A stretch of DNA of 64,000 nt from Candidatus Cybelea sp. (GTDB taxonomy: Bacteria > Vulcanimicrobiota > Vulcanimicrobiia > Vulcanimicrobiales > Vulcanimicrobiaceae), in contig DASXFZ010000059.1 of NCBI GenBank assembly GCA_036489315.1, positions 1 to 64,000 of the forward strand, read 5' to 3'. The translations under genes and the position numbers were made by a program. The first letter of the stretch is position 1; the number at the start of each line of letters is the position of its first letter. This document shows, piece after piece, positions 22,320-31,445 of this stretch. Under the pieces are notes generated by a model, which saw nothing but the letters and a program-made list of their open reading frames with translations, was not told where the DNA came from and made no database searches.

Positions 22320-23988
22320 CGGCGTTGCGGCTGCGCACGAGGAGCGCGCGGGCGTGCCGCAGCGCAGTTTCGTGCGTCTCGCCGGAGAGCATTCGCGCGA
22401 CCTCCGCCTCTCGCTGCTTGGTCCCTGCGAGCTCGCGCACCCCGATCGTCGTCTCTCCTTTGCGCTCCAGCTTGTCGAGAACGTAGTGGCGGTTCGCGAA
22501 GGTGGCGATCTGCGCCAGATGGGTTACGCAGACGACCTGGCCACGCCGCGCAAGCTGACCGATGCGTTCGCCGACGGCCGCCGCCGTCGCGCCGCCGATA
22601 CCGGCATCGATTTCGTCGAAGATCAGCGCTGCCGGCGAACGCTCCGCCTGCGCGACGACGAGCGCAAGCAGAACGCGCGAGAGTTCGCCCCCGGAAGCAA
22701 CGCGGGCGATCGGCCTCGGCGCCTCGCCGGCGTTGGCGGCAAAGAGAAACTCGACGCGATCGCCTCCCGCCGGGCCGATTCTCTCCGCAGGCTGCAAGCC
22801 GATATCGAAGCGTGCCGATCCGAGCGCAATTTCACCTAGCTCCCCGAGCACGCGTTTCACGAGTTCGTTCGCGGCCTTCTGCCGCACCTTGCGCAGGGCG
22901 GCCGCGAGACGCTCGAGCTCACGCGACGCGCCGGCCATTTCGCTGCGCGCGCGCTCCAGCAGCTCGTCACGGTTTTCGAACTCCTCGATCGTCCGGCGTG
23001 CAGCTCGCGCTCGCGCGATAACCTCGTCGAGATTTCCCCCATAAAGCCGCGCGAGCCGCTGCAGCAGCGCGAGCCGCGCGTTGATCGTCTCGAGCTCGCT
23101 GGGATCGAACTCGGTGGCTTCGAGTGCGCGCGCGACGTCGGCAGCAAGCTCGCCGGCCTCGCTCTGCAGTGCCGCAGCACGCTGCGCCATTGCCCGAAGC
23201 TCGTCGCCGAACTTCGCGACGCTCGCCAGCGCTGCTGCGGCGGCACCGAGCGCGTTGGTCGCCCCCGGCTCCTCCTGCGACAGCGCATTGGCAGCCGCGC
23301 TCAGCGCCGTCGCGATGCGCTCGACGTTGTCGAGATAGGCGCGCCGCCCTGCGATCCGCTCGAGTTCGGCGCCATCGATGCGCGCCTCTTCGACCTCGCG
23401 GACGATGAACAAGGCTTCGTCGTAGCGTACGCGCGCGTCAGCGTCGTCGCGCGTCAGACGTTCGAGCGATCGCCCCGCTTCATCGTAGAGCCGGTAGGCG
23501 TCTGCGGTCGCCTCGCGCAGCTTGCGCGCCTCCTCGCCGGCGAACCGGTCGAGAAGCTCTAAGTGATACGCGGGAGAGACGAGGTGCTGCGCTTCGTGCT
23601 GCCCGACGATTTCGGCGATCGCCTCGGCCAGCTCACGGACGTAGCCGGCGGTCGCGGCGCGCCCGTTGACGCGCACGCTCGATCGCCCGGCATCGGTCAT
23701 CTCGCGCGCGATGCTGCCCTCTTCCCCAGCGTCGAGTTCGAAGCCGTCGGCTTCCAGGCGCGCGCGCAGCGCACTCCCGGGATCGAAGGCGATCGTCACG
23801 CCGGCCTTGCGCGCCGCGCGTCCGACGATATCGGCCCCTGCCCGCGCGCCGAGCGCGAAATCCAGGGCGCCCAGCAGCATCGTCTTGCCTGAGCCGGTCT
23901 CGCCGGTGAAGATCGTCGCGCCGGGCGAAAACTCGACACCGGCTCGTGCGATCAATCCGTAGTTCTCGATCTCGAGGCGCCGCAGCAT
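22297..23988 (-). CDS. recN: DNA repair protein RecN
   Basis: A 563-aa SMC-like ATPase for double-strand-break repair. Walker A GETGSGKT (residues about 29-36), a long coiled-coil middle, ABC signature VASGGELSRVLLAL, Walker B LIFDEIDAGIGG and the H-loop in VCVTHLAQIA. It is followed upstream by nadK and tlyA, the common tlyA-nadK-recN order. Confidence 0.95.
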   Translation of the reverse strand: MLRRLEIENYGLIARAGVEFSPGATIFTGETGSGKTMLLGALDFALGARAGADIVGRAARKAGVTIAFDPGSALRARLEADGFELDAGEEGSIAREMTDAGRSSVRVNGRAATAGYVRELAEAIAEIVGQHEAQHLVSPAYHLELLDRFAGEEARKLREATADAYRLYDEAGRSLERLTRDDADARVRYDEALFIVREVEEARIDGAELERIAGRRAYLDNVERIATALSAAANALSQEEPGATNALGAAAAALASVAKFGDELRAMAQRAAALQSEAGELAADVARALEATEFDPSELETINARLALLQRLARLYGGNLDEVIARARAARRTIEEFENRDELLERARSEMAGASRELERLAAALRKVRQKAANELVKRVLGELGEIALGSARFDIGLQPAERIGPAGGDRVEFLFAANAGEAPRPIARVASGGELSRVLLALVVAQAERSPAALIFDEIDAGIGGATAAAVGERIGQLARRGQVVCVTHLAQIATFANRHYVLDKLERKGETTIGVRELAGTKQREAEVARMLSGETHETALRHARALLVRSRNAAKESGGS

Positions 23989-24005
23989 TTAAAAGCCGCT
24001 CTTCC

Positions 24006-24839
24006 TTACCGCCGTGGATCTTTGAACGAAACACCCCAGAGCATCTTGGTTTCCAGCCGCTCGAGGAAATGCAGCGGGGCCGTCCGTGCGAAACGAACCC
24101 GCTTGGGATGGCATCGGATGAAGACGCTGGCGCTCGGCTCGACCTCGCTGAGCACCTCACCGTCACACTCGAGATGGGCGTGCGCACTCTCCTGACCCGA
24201 GGTAATCTCGATCTTCGACCGCGTCGGGACGATCAGCGGCCGCGAGAACAGCGTATGCGGCAACAGCGGAACGACGCCAAACGCGTCGACGGTCGGAGCG
24301 ATCAGCGAGCCGCCTGCGGAGAGAAAGTACGCCGTCGAGCCGGTGGGCGTGGCGACGCAGATTCCGTCGGCAGCGATGCGAGTCGTGGCGCCGTTGTCGA
24401 CGCTCAGGCCAAAAGGGACGATGCGCGACACTTCGCCCTTTCGCACGACGACGTCGTTGAGCGCGAAATAACGGCGGTCGTCGTACTCTGCCTCCAGCGC
24501 GGTGCGTTCGTCGGTGAAGAGTCCCCGCTCCACGAGCGCCGGCAGATCGCCGAGTCGAGGATCGTCTTCGTCGAACTCGGTGAGAAACCCCAACCGTCCG
24601 GTATTGACGCCCAATAACGGCAGATCGTGCTGGACGGCTAACCGCGCGGCACGCAGCAGCGTTCCGTCGCCGCCGATCGTGATCAGCAGCGCCGCGCTTT
24701 GGTCCTGCGCGCCGTCCACCACGTCGAATCCAGCTGCTCGAAAATCTTCCGCTACTCGGTTCGCGATCGAGCGGGCGTGCTCGCGCTCCCGGTCGACGAA
24801 GAGCGCGATGACCTTGCGTTCGATGGCCAGGATCGTCAT
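24006..24839 (-). CDS. nadK: NAD kinase
   Basis: A 277-aa enzyme phosphorylating NAD to NADP. The motifs are GGDGTLLRAAR, NTGRLGFLTE and TPTGSTAYFLSAGG. ATG 24839 lies four bases after the tlyA stop; a longer frame is antisense to tlyA. Confidence 0.95.
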   Translation of the reverse strand: MTILAIERKVIALFVDREREHARSIANRVAEDFRAAGFDVVDGAQDQSAALLITIGGDGTLLRAARLAVQHDLPLLGVNTGRLGFLTEFDEDDPRLGDLPALVERGLFTDERTALEAEYDDRRYFALNDVVVRKGEVSRIVPFGLSVDNGATTRIAADGICVATPTGSTAYFLSAGGSLIAPTVDAFGVVPLLPHTLFSRPLIVPTRSKIEITSGQESAHAHLECDGEVLSEVEPSASVFIRCHPKRVRFARTAPLHFLERLETKMLWGVSFKDPRR

Positions 24840-24843
24840 AGTG

Positions 24844-25638
24844 CTACGATTCGTCGAGGACCGCTTCGATTCGTGCGTCCCCGAACGGAGTTCCGCTGCG
24901 CCGCAGCTCAAGGAAGAACTCGCGATTTCCGGCCGGCCCCAGCAACGGCGAGGCGAGCAGTCCGACCGGCACGAGGCCGAGGTGCAGCGCCGCATCGCGA
25001 ATTTCTGCCAGCACCGCGCGATGCGTCTCTCGGCGGCGGACGACGCCGCCCGAATCGACGCGTTCCCGCCCCGCCTCAAACTGCGGCTTGACGAGCGCGA
25101 CGACGACGCCGCCCTCGCGGAGGTACTTCACGGCGCGCTCCAGGATCGTGCGAAGCGAGATAAACGAAGCGTCGATCGCGACCAAATCGAAACCATCCGG
25201 AAACGCGTCGTCGGGAAGAAGCCGGAAGTTCGTTCGCTCGATCGCTTTGACGCGCGGATCGTTTCGCAGCCGCCAGTCGAGCTGGCCGTAGCCGACGTCC
25301 AACGCGGTAACGTGCGCCGCGCCATGCTGTAAAAGGCAATCGGTAAAGCCGCCGGTCGAAGCGCCGACGTCGAGCGTTTGACTGCCGCGCGCGTCGATGG
25401 CGAAGTTACGCAGAGCGTGCTCGAGCTTTTCGCCGCCGCGGCTGACGAAACGACGCGGACGCTCGATTTCGATCCGCGACGCTGCCGCGACGCTCTGTCC
25501 AGCTTTCGTTGCGACGAGGCCGTCGACGGTGACGCGCCCTTCCATGATGAGGCTGCGGGCCTGCGAGCGCGAGATATCGGCCTGCTCGGCGACGGCGTCG
25601 TCGAGACGGAGGCGCCGGCCGCGCCTTACCTCCGGCAC
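24844..25638 (-). CDS. tlyA: TlyA-family S4-domain rRNA 2'-O-methyltransferase
   Basis: A 264-aa protein. An S4 RNA-binding domain (residues about 8-65, SRSQARSLIMEGRVTVDG) is followed by a Rossmann methyltransferase with DVGASTGGFTDCLL and LVKPQFEAGRE. TlyA proteins methylate cytidines in 16S/23S rRNA; some were first described as hemolysins. The start is GTG without an obvious ribosome site. Confidence 0.93.
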   Translation of the reverse strand: MPEVRRGRRLRLDDAVAEQADISRSQARSLIMEGRVTVDGLVATKAGQSVAAASRIEIERPRRFVSRGGEKLEHALRNFAIDARGSQTLDVGASTGGFTDCLLQHGAAHVTALDVGYGQLDWRLRNDPRVKAIERTNFRLLPDDAFPDGFDLVAIDASFISLRTILERAVKYLREGGVVVALVKPQFEAGRERVDSGGVVRRRETHRAVLAEIRDAALHLGLVPVGLLASPLLGPAGNREFFLELRRSGTPFGDARIEAVLDES

Positions 25639-25660
25639 CGCCGCGGCCGCGACCCCGGCA

Positions 25661-26038
25661 TCAGCACGCCGAGAGTGCGGGCGGCTTAAAGAGCAGCAGA
25701 GCGATCTTATTGTCGCCGTCCAACTGGATCGTTACGTCGTCGGTGCCTTTTGCAAAATACGCGACGAACTTCGTCTGCACGACCTCAACCTTTTCGAAAG
25801 CGCCGAGCGAGCTCTTGAGGTTGGCGATGACGTCATCGATTTTGCTTGCGGGTATCTGGGCGAGAAACTCGGCGCTAAACCAAGCCGGGTCGGCGTGACC
25901 GTTGCGCAGCATCGTCTCCAGCCGGCTCTTAGCGATATCGGTCGCCGAAGTCGGTGCCGAAGTCTGTGCCAAAGCCGGCACCGCCGCCGCCAAAAACCAG
26001 ACGGCTAGCAGAGCGAGGATTATTGGTCGACGCATCAT
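25661..26038 (-). CDS. Small secreted protein of unknown function
   Basis: A 125-aa protein with a clear signal peptide (MMRRPIILALLAVWFLAA, cleavage near ALAQ). The mature part of about 100 residues has a helix of charged and aromatic residues followed by two or three strands (KVEVVQTKFVAYFAKG, VTIQLDGDNKIALLLF). It resembles the small cystatin-like domains often fused to secreted serine hydrolases, but here it stands alone; that resemblance is impressionistic. It lies upstream of tlyA in the same direction. Confidence 0.65.
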   Translation of the reverse strand: MMRRPIILALLAVWFLAAAVPALAQTSAPTSATDIAKSRLETMLRNGHADPAWFSAEFLAQIPASKIDDVIANLKSSLGAFEKVEVVQTKFVAYFAKGTDDVTIQLDGDNKIALLLFKPPALSAC

Positions 26039-26110
26039 CGACGCTTCTCTCTTGCCTCATAGTCGCTTCCCTGCTTGGGCCCGCATCTTTATCATGAGGC
26101 CCTAAAGAAA

Positions 26111-26142
26111 TCTACGCAAAATGCTGTAGACTTTGATAGACT
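26111..26142 (+). promoter_or_regulatory. Repeats directly upstream of the AAA ATPase gene
   Basis: An inverted pair TCTAC/GTAGA (26111-26115, 26126-26130) and two TAGACT copies spaced ten bases (26127-26132, 26137-26142) lie within 40 bases of the ATG. Either TAGACT could act as a -10 box; no good -35 is seen. Weak evidence. Confidence 0.25.
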
Positions 26143-26150
26143 AGAGCGCG

Positions 26151-27356
26151 ATGGAACCGGAGAAGAACCCGTACGTTCCGACTGCCGGAGCCCCGCCTGC
26201 CGTTCTGGTGGGCCGCGAACCGCTCATCGAGGCTTTCCGAACGACCCTCGCGCGGGTCATGGCCGGGCGCGCCGAGCAAAGCGTCATCCCCTACGGGCTG
26301 CGCGGGGTGGGCAAGACCGTTCTGCTCAATTCCTTTGTCGGCGATGCCAAGCGAGCCGGCTATATCGTCGCCTATCTCGAGGCCGACGAGCAGCGATCGT
26401 TTCTGCACAAACTCGCCATCGAGCTGCAGTCGATTCTCTTTTCGCTCGATACACCGGCGCGGGTGAACGAGTTCGCCAAGCATGCAATGCGCGTATTCAA
26501 GTCGTTCACCGTTCGCCTCGGCTTCGACGGACTGAGCGCTAGCATCGGTGTCGAGCCGGAGCGCGGCCTCGGCGACAGCGGCGATCTTCAGGTCGACCTA
26601 ACGGCCCTATTGGTCAGCATCGGCGAAGCGGCCCGCGCTCAGGAAACGGCCGTGCTCCTCGCCGTCGACGAGGCGCAGTATCTATTGGAGGCCGAGCTTT
26701 CGTCGATCATCATGGCGATGCATCGAATCAATCAGCTTTCGCTCCCGGTACTCTTCGTAGCGACCGGGCTGCCGCAGATTCTCCAGCGCTTGGGCGAAGC
26801 GAAATCGTACGCAGAACGCCTCTTCAACTTTTGTCCGATCGGTGCGTTGAGCAAAAGCGAGGCGCGCGAGGCGATCGTTGTGCCGGCGAAGTCCGAGCGC
26901 GTCGCCTACACTGCGAGCGCGGTAACGCGCATCATCGCGGTCAGCGGCGGGTATCCGTTCTTCGTACAGCTCTTCGCCTACGACGTGTGGAATGCGGCGA
27001 GCTCGTCGCCCATCGACGTCGACGTCGTGAACGCAATCGAGCCGGTGACGCTTTCCAAACTCGACAATGGCTTCTTCAGCGTCCGTTACCGGCGCTGCAG
27101 CCCGCGAGAGCGGTTCTACCTGCGAGCGATGGCCGAACTCGGAGCGGGGCCGTATAGTTCGCAAGAGGTCGCCGACATTGCCGGCAGCACGCAGCGTCAG
27201 CTCGGTCCGCCGCGCGACTCGCTCATCAAAAAAGGCATGATCTACAGCCCCGAACACGGGCGGATCGATTTTACCGTTCCGCTTTTCGACGCATTTATGC
27301 GGCGCATCGAACCCGATTTCAGGCCGATGCCGCAAACCGCTGCCGACGAGAGTTAG
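26151..27356 (+). CDS. Orc1/Cdc6-like AAA ATPase with C-terminal winged helix
   Basis: A 401-aa stand-alone P-loop ATPase. Walker A is GLRGVGKTVLLN, Walker B LLAVDEAQYL, followed by sensor VLFVATGLP and a lid domain. The last 90 residues look like a winged helix (SSQEVADIAGSTQRQLGPPRDSLIKKGMI). It resembles the AAA_16/STAND-related ATPases that are common in bacteria but poorly understood. It is flanked on both sides by genes of the other strand and is therefore monocistronic. No partner gene is visible. Confidence 0.75.
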   Translation: MEPEKNPYVPTAGAPPAVLVGREPLIEAFRTTLARVMAGRAEQSVIPYGLRGVGKTVLLNSFVGDAKRAGYIVAYLEADEQRSFLHKLAIELQSILFSLDTPARVNEFAKHAMRVFKSFTVRLGFDGLSASIGVEPERGLGDSGDLQVDLTALLVSIGEAARAQETAVLLAVDEAQYLLEAELSSIIMAMHRINQLSLPVLFVATGLPQILQRLGEAKSYAERLFNFCPIGALSKSEAREAIVVPAKSERVAYTASAVTRIIAVSGGYPFFVQLFAYDVWNAASSSPIDVDVVNAIEPVTLSKLDNGFFSVRYRRCSPRERFYLRAMAELGAGPYSSQEVADIAGSTQRQLGPPRDSLIKKGMIYSPEHGRIDFTVPLFDAFMRRIEPDFRPMPQTAADES

Positions 27357-27370
27357 TTAAGAGCGCCGCC

Positions 27371-27625
27371 TTAGAAGGGCAGTTCGCCGTCGAGCTCCGC
27401 AGCGTTTGCAGCACCTTCGGAGGGACGAGCCTCGGCCATTGCCTCTTCCACCTGCGTCTGCGCGTTCTTGAGCAGCGCCTCGCACTCGCGCGCAAGGCTC
27501 TTGCCCTCTTTGAACAACGCGATCGACTCTTCGAGGCTGGGCTGGCCGTTCTGAAGGAGGTTGACAATGGCATCGATTCGATCCAGCTTTGCCTCGAAGC
27601 TCTTAGGGTCTGACGCCTTACTCAT
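27371..27625 (-). CDS. xseB: Exodeoxyribonuclease VII small subunit
   Basis: An 84-aa helical protein. The family pattern FEAKLDRIDAIVNLLQNGQ and LEESIALFKEGKSLARECEALL is clear. It overlaps xseA by 8 bases (ATGAGTAA), so the two subunits are coupled. Confidence 0.93.
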   Translation of the reverse strand: MSKASDPKSFEAKLDRIDAIVNLLQNGQPSLEESIALFKEGKSLARECEALLKNAQTQVEEAMAEARPSEGAANAAELDGELPF

Positions 27626-28949
27626 CGAGGCTCACCGTTTCCACGCGCGCCTCGACGCTCCCGCGCGCCAGTTTCGCATCGATGGAGTCTCCCGGCGCGA
27701 CGTCGCCTGCGTCCCGCAGCGCGCGGCCGGCGAACGTTACGATCGCATAGCCGCGCTGCAGGGGCATCTCGGGATCGGATGAGTCCAGCCGGCTTCTCGC
27801 TAGGGCGAGCGCGTTCTGGCGTTGCGCAAAGACGAGCCTCGATACGGACGCGAGGCGTTCGTGCCGAGTCCCGACGGCTCGCTCGCGCTGTCCGAACGCA
27901 TTCGCCGGCCAGGCGCCCAACCGCGTGCTGGATTCCGTCAAACGCCGCGCCTGGCGCCCGACTCGAGCGACCGGATTGTGATCCGAGACCCGGCGCTGCG
28001 CGTCGCTAACGCGTCTTTGGAGCACCATGAGCGTCCGCTCCCAAGCCCGACCGACAAGTTCGTCCGCGCGATCCGCGCGCTGCGAGCGGTCGGCCAGAAT
28101 CTCCGCGATGCCGTTGTCGAGCAAGATTCGCAAGCGCGCGAGTTTTTCGTCGCCCGATTGCCAGAGGTTCGCGATGAACTGCGCCGCGTTCGACGGCGTT
28201 TCGCACTCGAGATCGGCAACTTCATCGGCCAGATGGTGATCCGCGGTGTGGCCGATCCCGGTGACGACCGGCGTTTTCGTCCGGACGATCGCCCGGACGA
28301 CCGGCTCGCAATTGAACGAAAATAGATCCTCGTACGAGCCGCCGCCGCGAGCCAGAACGATGACGTCGGCGCCCAGCACGTCGGCTTTGTCGAGCGCTTG
28401 GGCGAGGTCGACGTCCGCGCCGAGTCCTTGCACTCTGGTTTCGATGAAATGAATCCGGACGTACGGTGCGCGCGCCTTCATCGTTTGCAAAAAGTCTTCG
28501 GCGCCTTTACCCCGCGCCGAAACCAGCGCGACGACGTTCGGAAAGCGCGGAATCTTGCGTTTGCGGCTCTGCTCGAAGAATCCGAGCGCGCGAAATCGCT
28601 CTTTGAGTGCCTCGTACTGGCGAAAGAGCTCGCCGATCCCGGTGAACTCGACGCTGTCGACGAGCAGCTCGTAGCGGCTGCGCCATTCGGCTAAGCGCAC
28701 CTTGCCGTAAGCGACGACCGCCGAACCGAGCGTCACCGGTGGAAAATTTCGGGCGCGGCTATGGTGGGCGAAACACTGCAATACCGCCTGGGAATCCTTG
28801 AGCGTGAAGTAAATGCCGTTCGCTCTGGGCGTCCATTCCGAGACTTCGCCGCTGATTCCAATATAATCGAAGGCGCGAACGCGGCGGAATACTTCCTGCA
28901 GACGCTTTGAGAACTCGCCGACGGTAACGACGACTTTGGCCGGCGTCAC
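27618..28949 (-). CDS. xseA: Exodeoxyribonuclease VII large subunit
   Basis: A 443-aa nuclease subunit degrading single-stranded DNA. An N-terminal OB-fold (ISGEVSEWTPRANGIYFTL) is followed by the catalytic core with ALVSARGKGAEDF, ARGGGSYEDLFSFN and GIGHTADHHLADEVAD. A helical C-terminal region follows. GTG 28949 overlaps the PBP1A stop as GTGA; upstream frame is antisense to the PBP tail. Confidence 0.94.
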   Translation of the reverse strand: MTPAKVVVTVGEFSKRLQEVFRRVRAFDYIGISGEVSEWTPRANGIYFTLKDSQAVLQCFAHHSRARNFPPVTLGSAVVAYGKVRLAEWRSRYELLVDSVEFTGIGELFRQYEALKERFRALGFFEQSRKRKIPRFPNVVALVSARGKGAEDFLQTMKARAPYVRIHFIETRVQGLGADVDLAQALDKADVLGADVIVLARGGGSYEDLFSFNCEPVVRAIVRTKTPVVTGIGHTADHHLADEVADLECETPSNAAQFIANLWQSGDEKLARLRILLDNGIAEILADRSQRADRADELVGRAWERTLMVLQRRVSDAQRRVSDHNPVARVGRQARRLTESSTRLGAWPANAFGQRERAVGTRHERLASVSRLVFAQRQNALALARSRLDSSDPEMPLQRGYAIVTFAGRALRDAGDVAPGDSIDAKLARGSVEARVETVSLDE

Positions 28950-31069
28950 GGCGGAGCGGATGGTGAAGGCTCCGTGAGCGGTGGCGCGGGCGTCGGCGGA
29001 AGCGTCGGAGGCGGAGGGAGCGTCGGCGGCGGCGTCGCGTCTGCGGGCGGCACCGTCGGCTGCGCGAGCCCTTCGGTCGCCGGCTGCGAGACGTCGTCGG
29101 GCATTTGCGCGGTGTAGCCGCCGCAACCGTACTGCGGTTCGGTTCCCTTCAAGAAGTACTCGTATCCGCGGCCGCACCCCGCAACCTTCGCAACCTCATC
29201 GGCGGGGAACGGGAAGTCGTGCGCCGGCGTCCCCGCCAGCGCCGCTTTCATGAAACGGGCCCAGACGCGCGCGGGAATATTTCCACCGTACGATTCATTC
29301 ATCGGCGTGTAATCGTCGTTGCCCAACCAAACGGCGGTGACGAGATCGGGCGTATAGCCGACGAACCACGCATCGCGGAAGTTGGAGGTCGTGCCCGTCT
29401 TTCCGGCGGCGGGGCGCCCGATGATCGCGTTGGGATAGCCGGTTCCGTGATTGATGACGTCTTCGAGCATCGAGGTCATGATGAAGGCGGTTCCGGCGCT
29501 TACGACGTCGTTTGCCGTCGGATAGCGGTTATCCAGGACTACGCTGCCCAGCGAGTCTTTTACGATGCGGAACGGTGTGGCGTCGACGTGCAGCCCTTGA
29601 TTTGCCAGCGTCGAATAGCCGCTGGCCTGATCGAGCACGGACACGACCGACGATCCGAGCGCGAGGGAAAGGTTCGCTTCCAGCGGCGCGGTGATCCCCA
29701 TGCGATGGGCGTAGTCGATGACCCGGTCGAGGCCGACGCGCTCGGCCAGCTTGACCGCGACGACGTTACGCGAAAGCGTGAGAGCCTCGCGAAGCGAGAT
29801 CGCGCCCATATAGCTGTGATCGTCATCCTGCGGCGACCACTGCGTACCGTCTCCCATCGGATAGCTCACCGGCGTGTCGTCGATGATCGTGCTCGCCGGC
29901 ATGCCGGAATCGATCGCCGCGGTGTAGTCGTAGATCTTAAACGACGAGCCGGGCTGTCTCCGTGCCTGCCAGGCCCGATTATACTGATTGGTGAGGGAGA
30001 ATCCCGTGCCGCCCACCATTGCGAGGATCTCGCCGGTCGACGGGCGCAAAGCGACGAGCGCCGCTTCGTGCGCTCCAATCCCTTCGGCGGCCGCCTGATG
30101 CACGCCCCACGTTACGGCGTCTTGGGCGATGTCTTGCATGTGCTGGTCCAGCGTGGTGTAGACCTGTAGCCCGCCTTCCTCGACGGCGCTCGCACCGAAA
30201 AGGTGTTCGAGCTGCGCGATTGCGTAGGTCGTAAAGTACGGATAGCGGTAACCCTGCAAGCCCGTCGCCCGCTCTGTAATCAGGCCGAGCGGCTCGTCGT
30301 ATGCTGCATCCGCCTGCGCCGCGGTGACGTAGCCGCTCTCGACCATACGATCGAGTACGTGGCGTTCGCGCTCCCGAGCCAAGTCCATATTGGCAAAGGG
30401 CGAGTAGTCGGAGGGTGCGGCCACGACGCCGGCCAGCATCGCCGCTTGTCCGAGGCCCAGTCCGCTCAGGCCGCGCCCGAAATAAGTATGCGCGGCGGCG
30501 TCGACGCCGTAGGCGCCCCCGCCCAGGTAGATGATGTTCAGGTAACGTTCGAGGATCTCGTCCTTCGTGTAGTAGCGCTCGATCTCGATGGCAAGCAGCG
30601 CCTCTTGAACCTTGCGCGAGAGACTGACCTGATCGCTGAGAAAGAGCCGACGCGCCAACTGCTGGGTGATCGTCGACGCGCCCTGTATCTGCTGGTGCGT
30701 GAGGTCCGCGAACGCCGCTCTGATGATTCCGCCGGCGTCGACGCCGTGGTGCGAGTAAAAGTTATGGTCCTCATTGGCGATGAACGCCTCGCGCACCACC
30801 GTGGGAATGCGCGCGAGCGGCACCCAGACGCGATTCTCCTTGTAGACGGCCGCAAGCTGCGTTCCGTCGCGAGCGAAGATGCGCGTCGTGCTGGCCGGCT
30901 GGTAGTCGGCCATCCGGCTGATATCGGGAAGGTTGCGCCCGTAAGCGGCGACCATCCCGGCGACGGTGCCGACTGCAAAGAGCACGACGAGAAAGACCGC
31001 GATGCCCAAGCCGCGCAGGAAGCGCATCGACGGGCTGCGACGCTTACCCTTTCGCGTTGACGACCGCAC
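28946..31069 (-). CDS. Class A penicillin-binding protein (PBP1A type)
   Basis: A 707-aa bifunctional peptidoglycan synthase. One membrane helix (about 17-40) is followed by the GT51 glycosyltransferase with catalytic Glu in ANEDHNFYSHHG and GASTITQQLARR, and the transpeptidase with active-site SSFK, SRN and KTGTT. The C-terminus is a Pro/Thr-rich tail of about 50 residues after CGRGYEYFLKG. I chose GTG 31069, since GGAG lies six bases upstream, which overlaps nusB by 26 bases; ATG 31027 is an alternative. Confidence 0.93.
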   Translation of the reverse strand: MRSSTRKGKRRSPSMRFLRGLGIAVFLVVLFAVGTVAGMVAAYGRNLPDISRMADYQPASTTRIFARDGTQLAAVYKENRVWVPLARIPTVVREAFIANEDHNFYSHHGVDAGGIIRAAFADLTHQQIQGASTITQQLARRLFLSDQVSLSRKVQEALLAIEIERYYTKDEILERYLNIIYLGGGAYGVDAAAHTYFGRGLSGLGLGQAAMLAGVVAAPSDYSPFANMDLARERERHVLDRMVESGYVTAAQADAAYDEPLGLITERATGLQGYRYPYFTTYAIAQLEHLFGASAVEEGGLQVYTTLDQHMQDIAQDAVTWGVHQAAAEGIGAHEAALVALRPSTGEILAMVGGTGFSLTNQYNRAWQARRQPGSSFKIYDYTAAIDSGMPASTIIDDTPVSYPMGDGTQWSPQDDDHSYMGAISLREALTLSRNVVAVKLAERVGLDRVIDYAHRMGITAPLEANLSLALGSSVVSVLDQASGYSTLANQGLHVDATPFRIVKDSLGSVVLDNRYPTANDVVSAGTAFIMTSMLEDVINHGTGYPNAIIGRPAAGKTGTTSNFRDAWFVGYTPDLVTAVWLGNDDYTPMNESYGGNIPARVWARFMKAALAGTPAHDFPFPADEVAKVAGCGRGYEYFLKGTEPQYGCGGYTAQMPDDVSQPATEGLAQPTVPPADATPPPTLPPPPTLPPTPAPPLTEPSPSAPP

Positions 31070-31445
31070 TGAGTACTCCGTTCACAAAGCGCCCCGAATC
31101 CTCGGTCGAGAACCGTTTCGCAAGCGCGACGGCTTCGTTGATCGCGACCGCCGCCGGCGTCTGCGGACGGCAGCGTATCTCAAAGGTCGCCATTTCCAGC
31201 AGCAGGCGATCGATGGTCGGCAGACGCTCGAGTGCCCACCCCTCCAAGAGAGGGCTGACGATGCGATCGGCCTCCTGCGCGTACTCGAGCGTTCCCAGCG
31301 TGAGCTCCTTGACGAAAGCGCGCTGCTCGCCGTCGGCCTCTTCCCCAACGACCTCGCGCAGCGCGTCGTGCGGCTCGCGATCGCCGATGACGACGCAATA
31401 GAGCGCCTTGAGCGCCTGTTCGCGGCCTTCGCGGCGCGACGTCAT
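31044..31445 (-). CDS. nusB: Transcription antitermination factor NusB
   Basis: A 133-aa all-helical protein of rRNA antitermination. The family patterns are REGREQALKALY at the start and RLPTIDRLLLEMATFEI followed by AINEAVALAKRFSTEDSGRF. It overlaps accC by ATGA. Confidence 0.92.
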   Translation of the reverse strand: MTSRREGREQALKALYCVVIGDREPHDALREVVGEEADGEQRAFVKELTLGTLEYAQEADRIVSPLLEGWALERLPTIDRLLLEMATFEIRCRPQTPAAVAINEAVALAKRFSTEDSGRFVNGVLSAVVNAKG

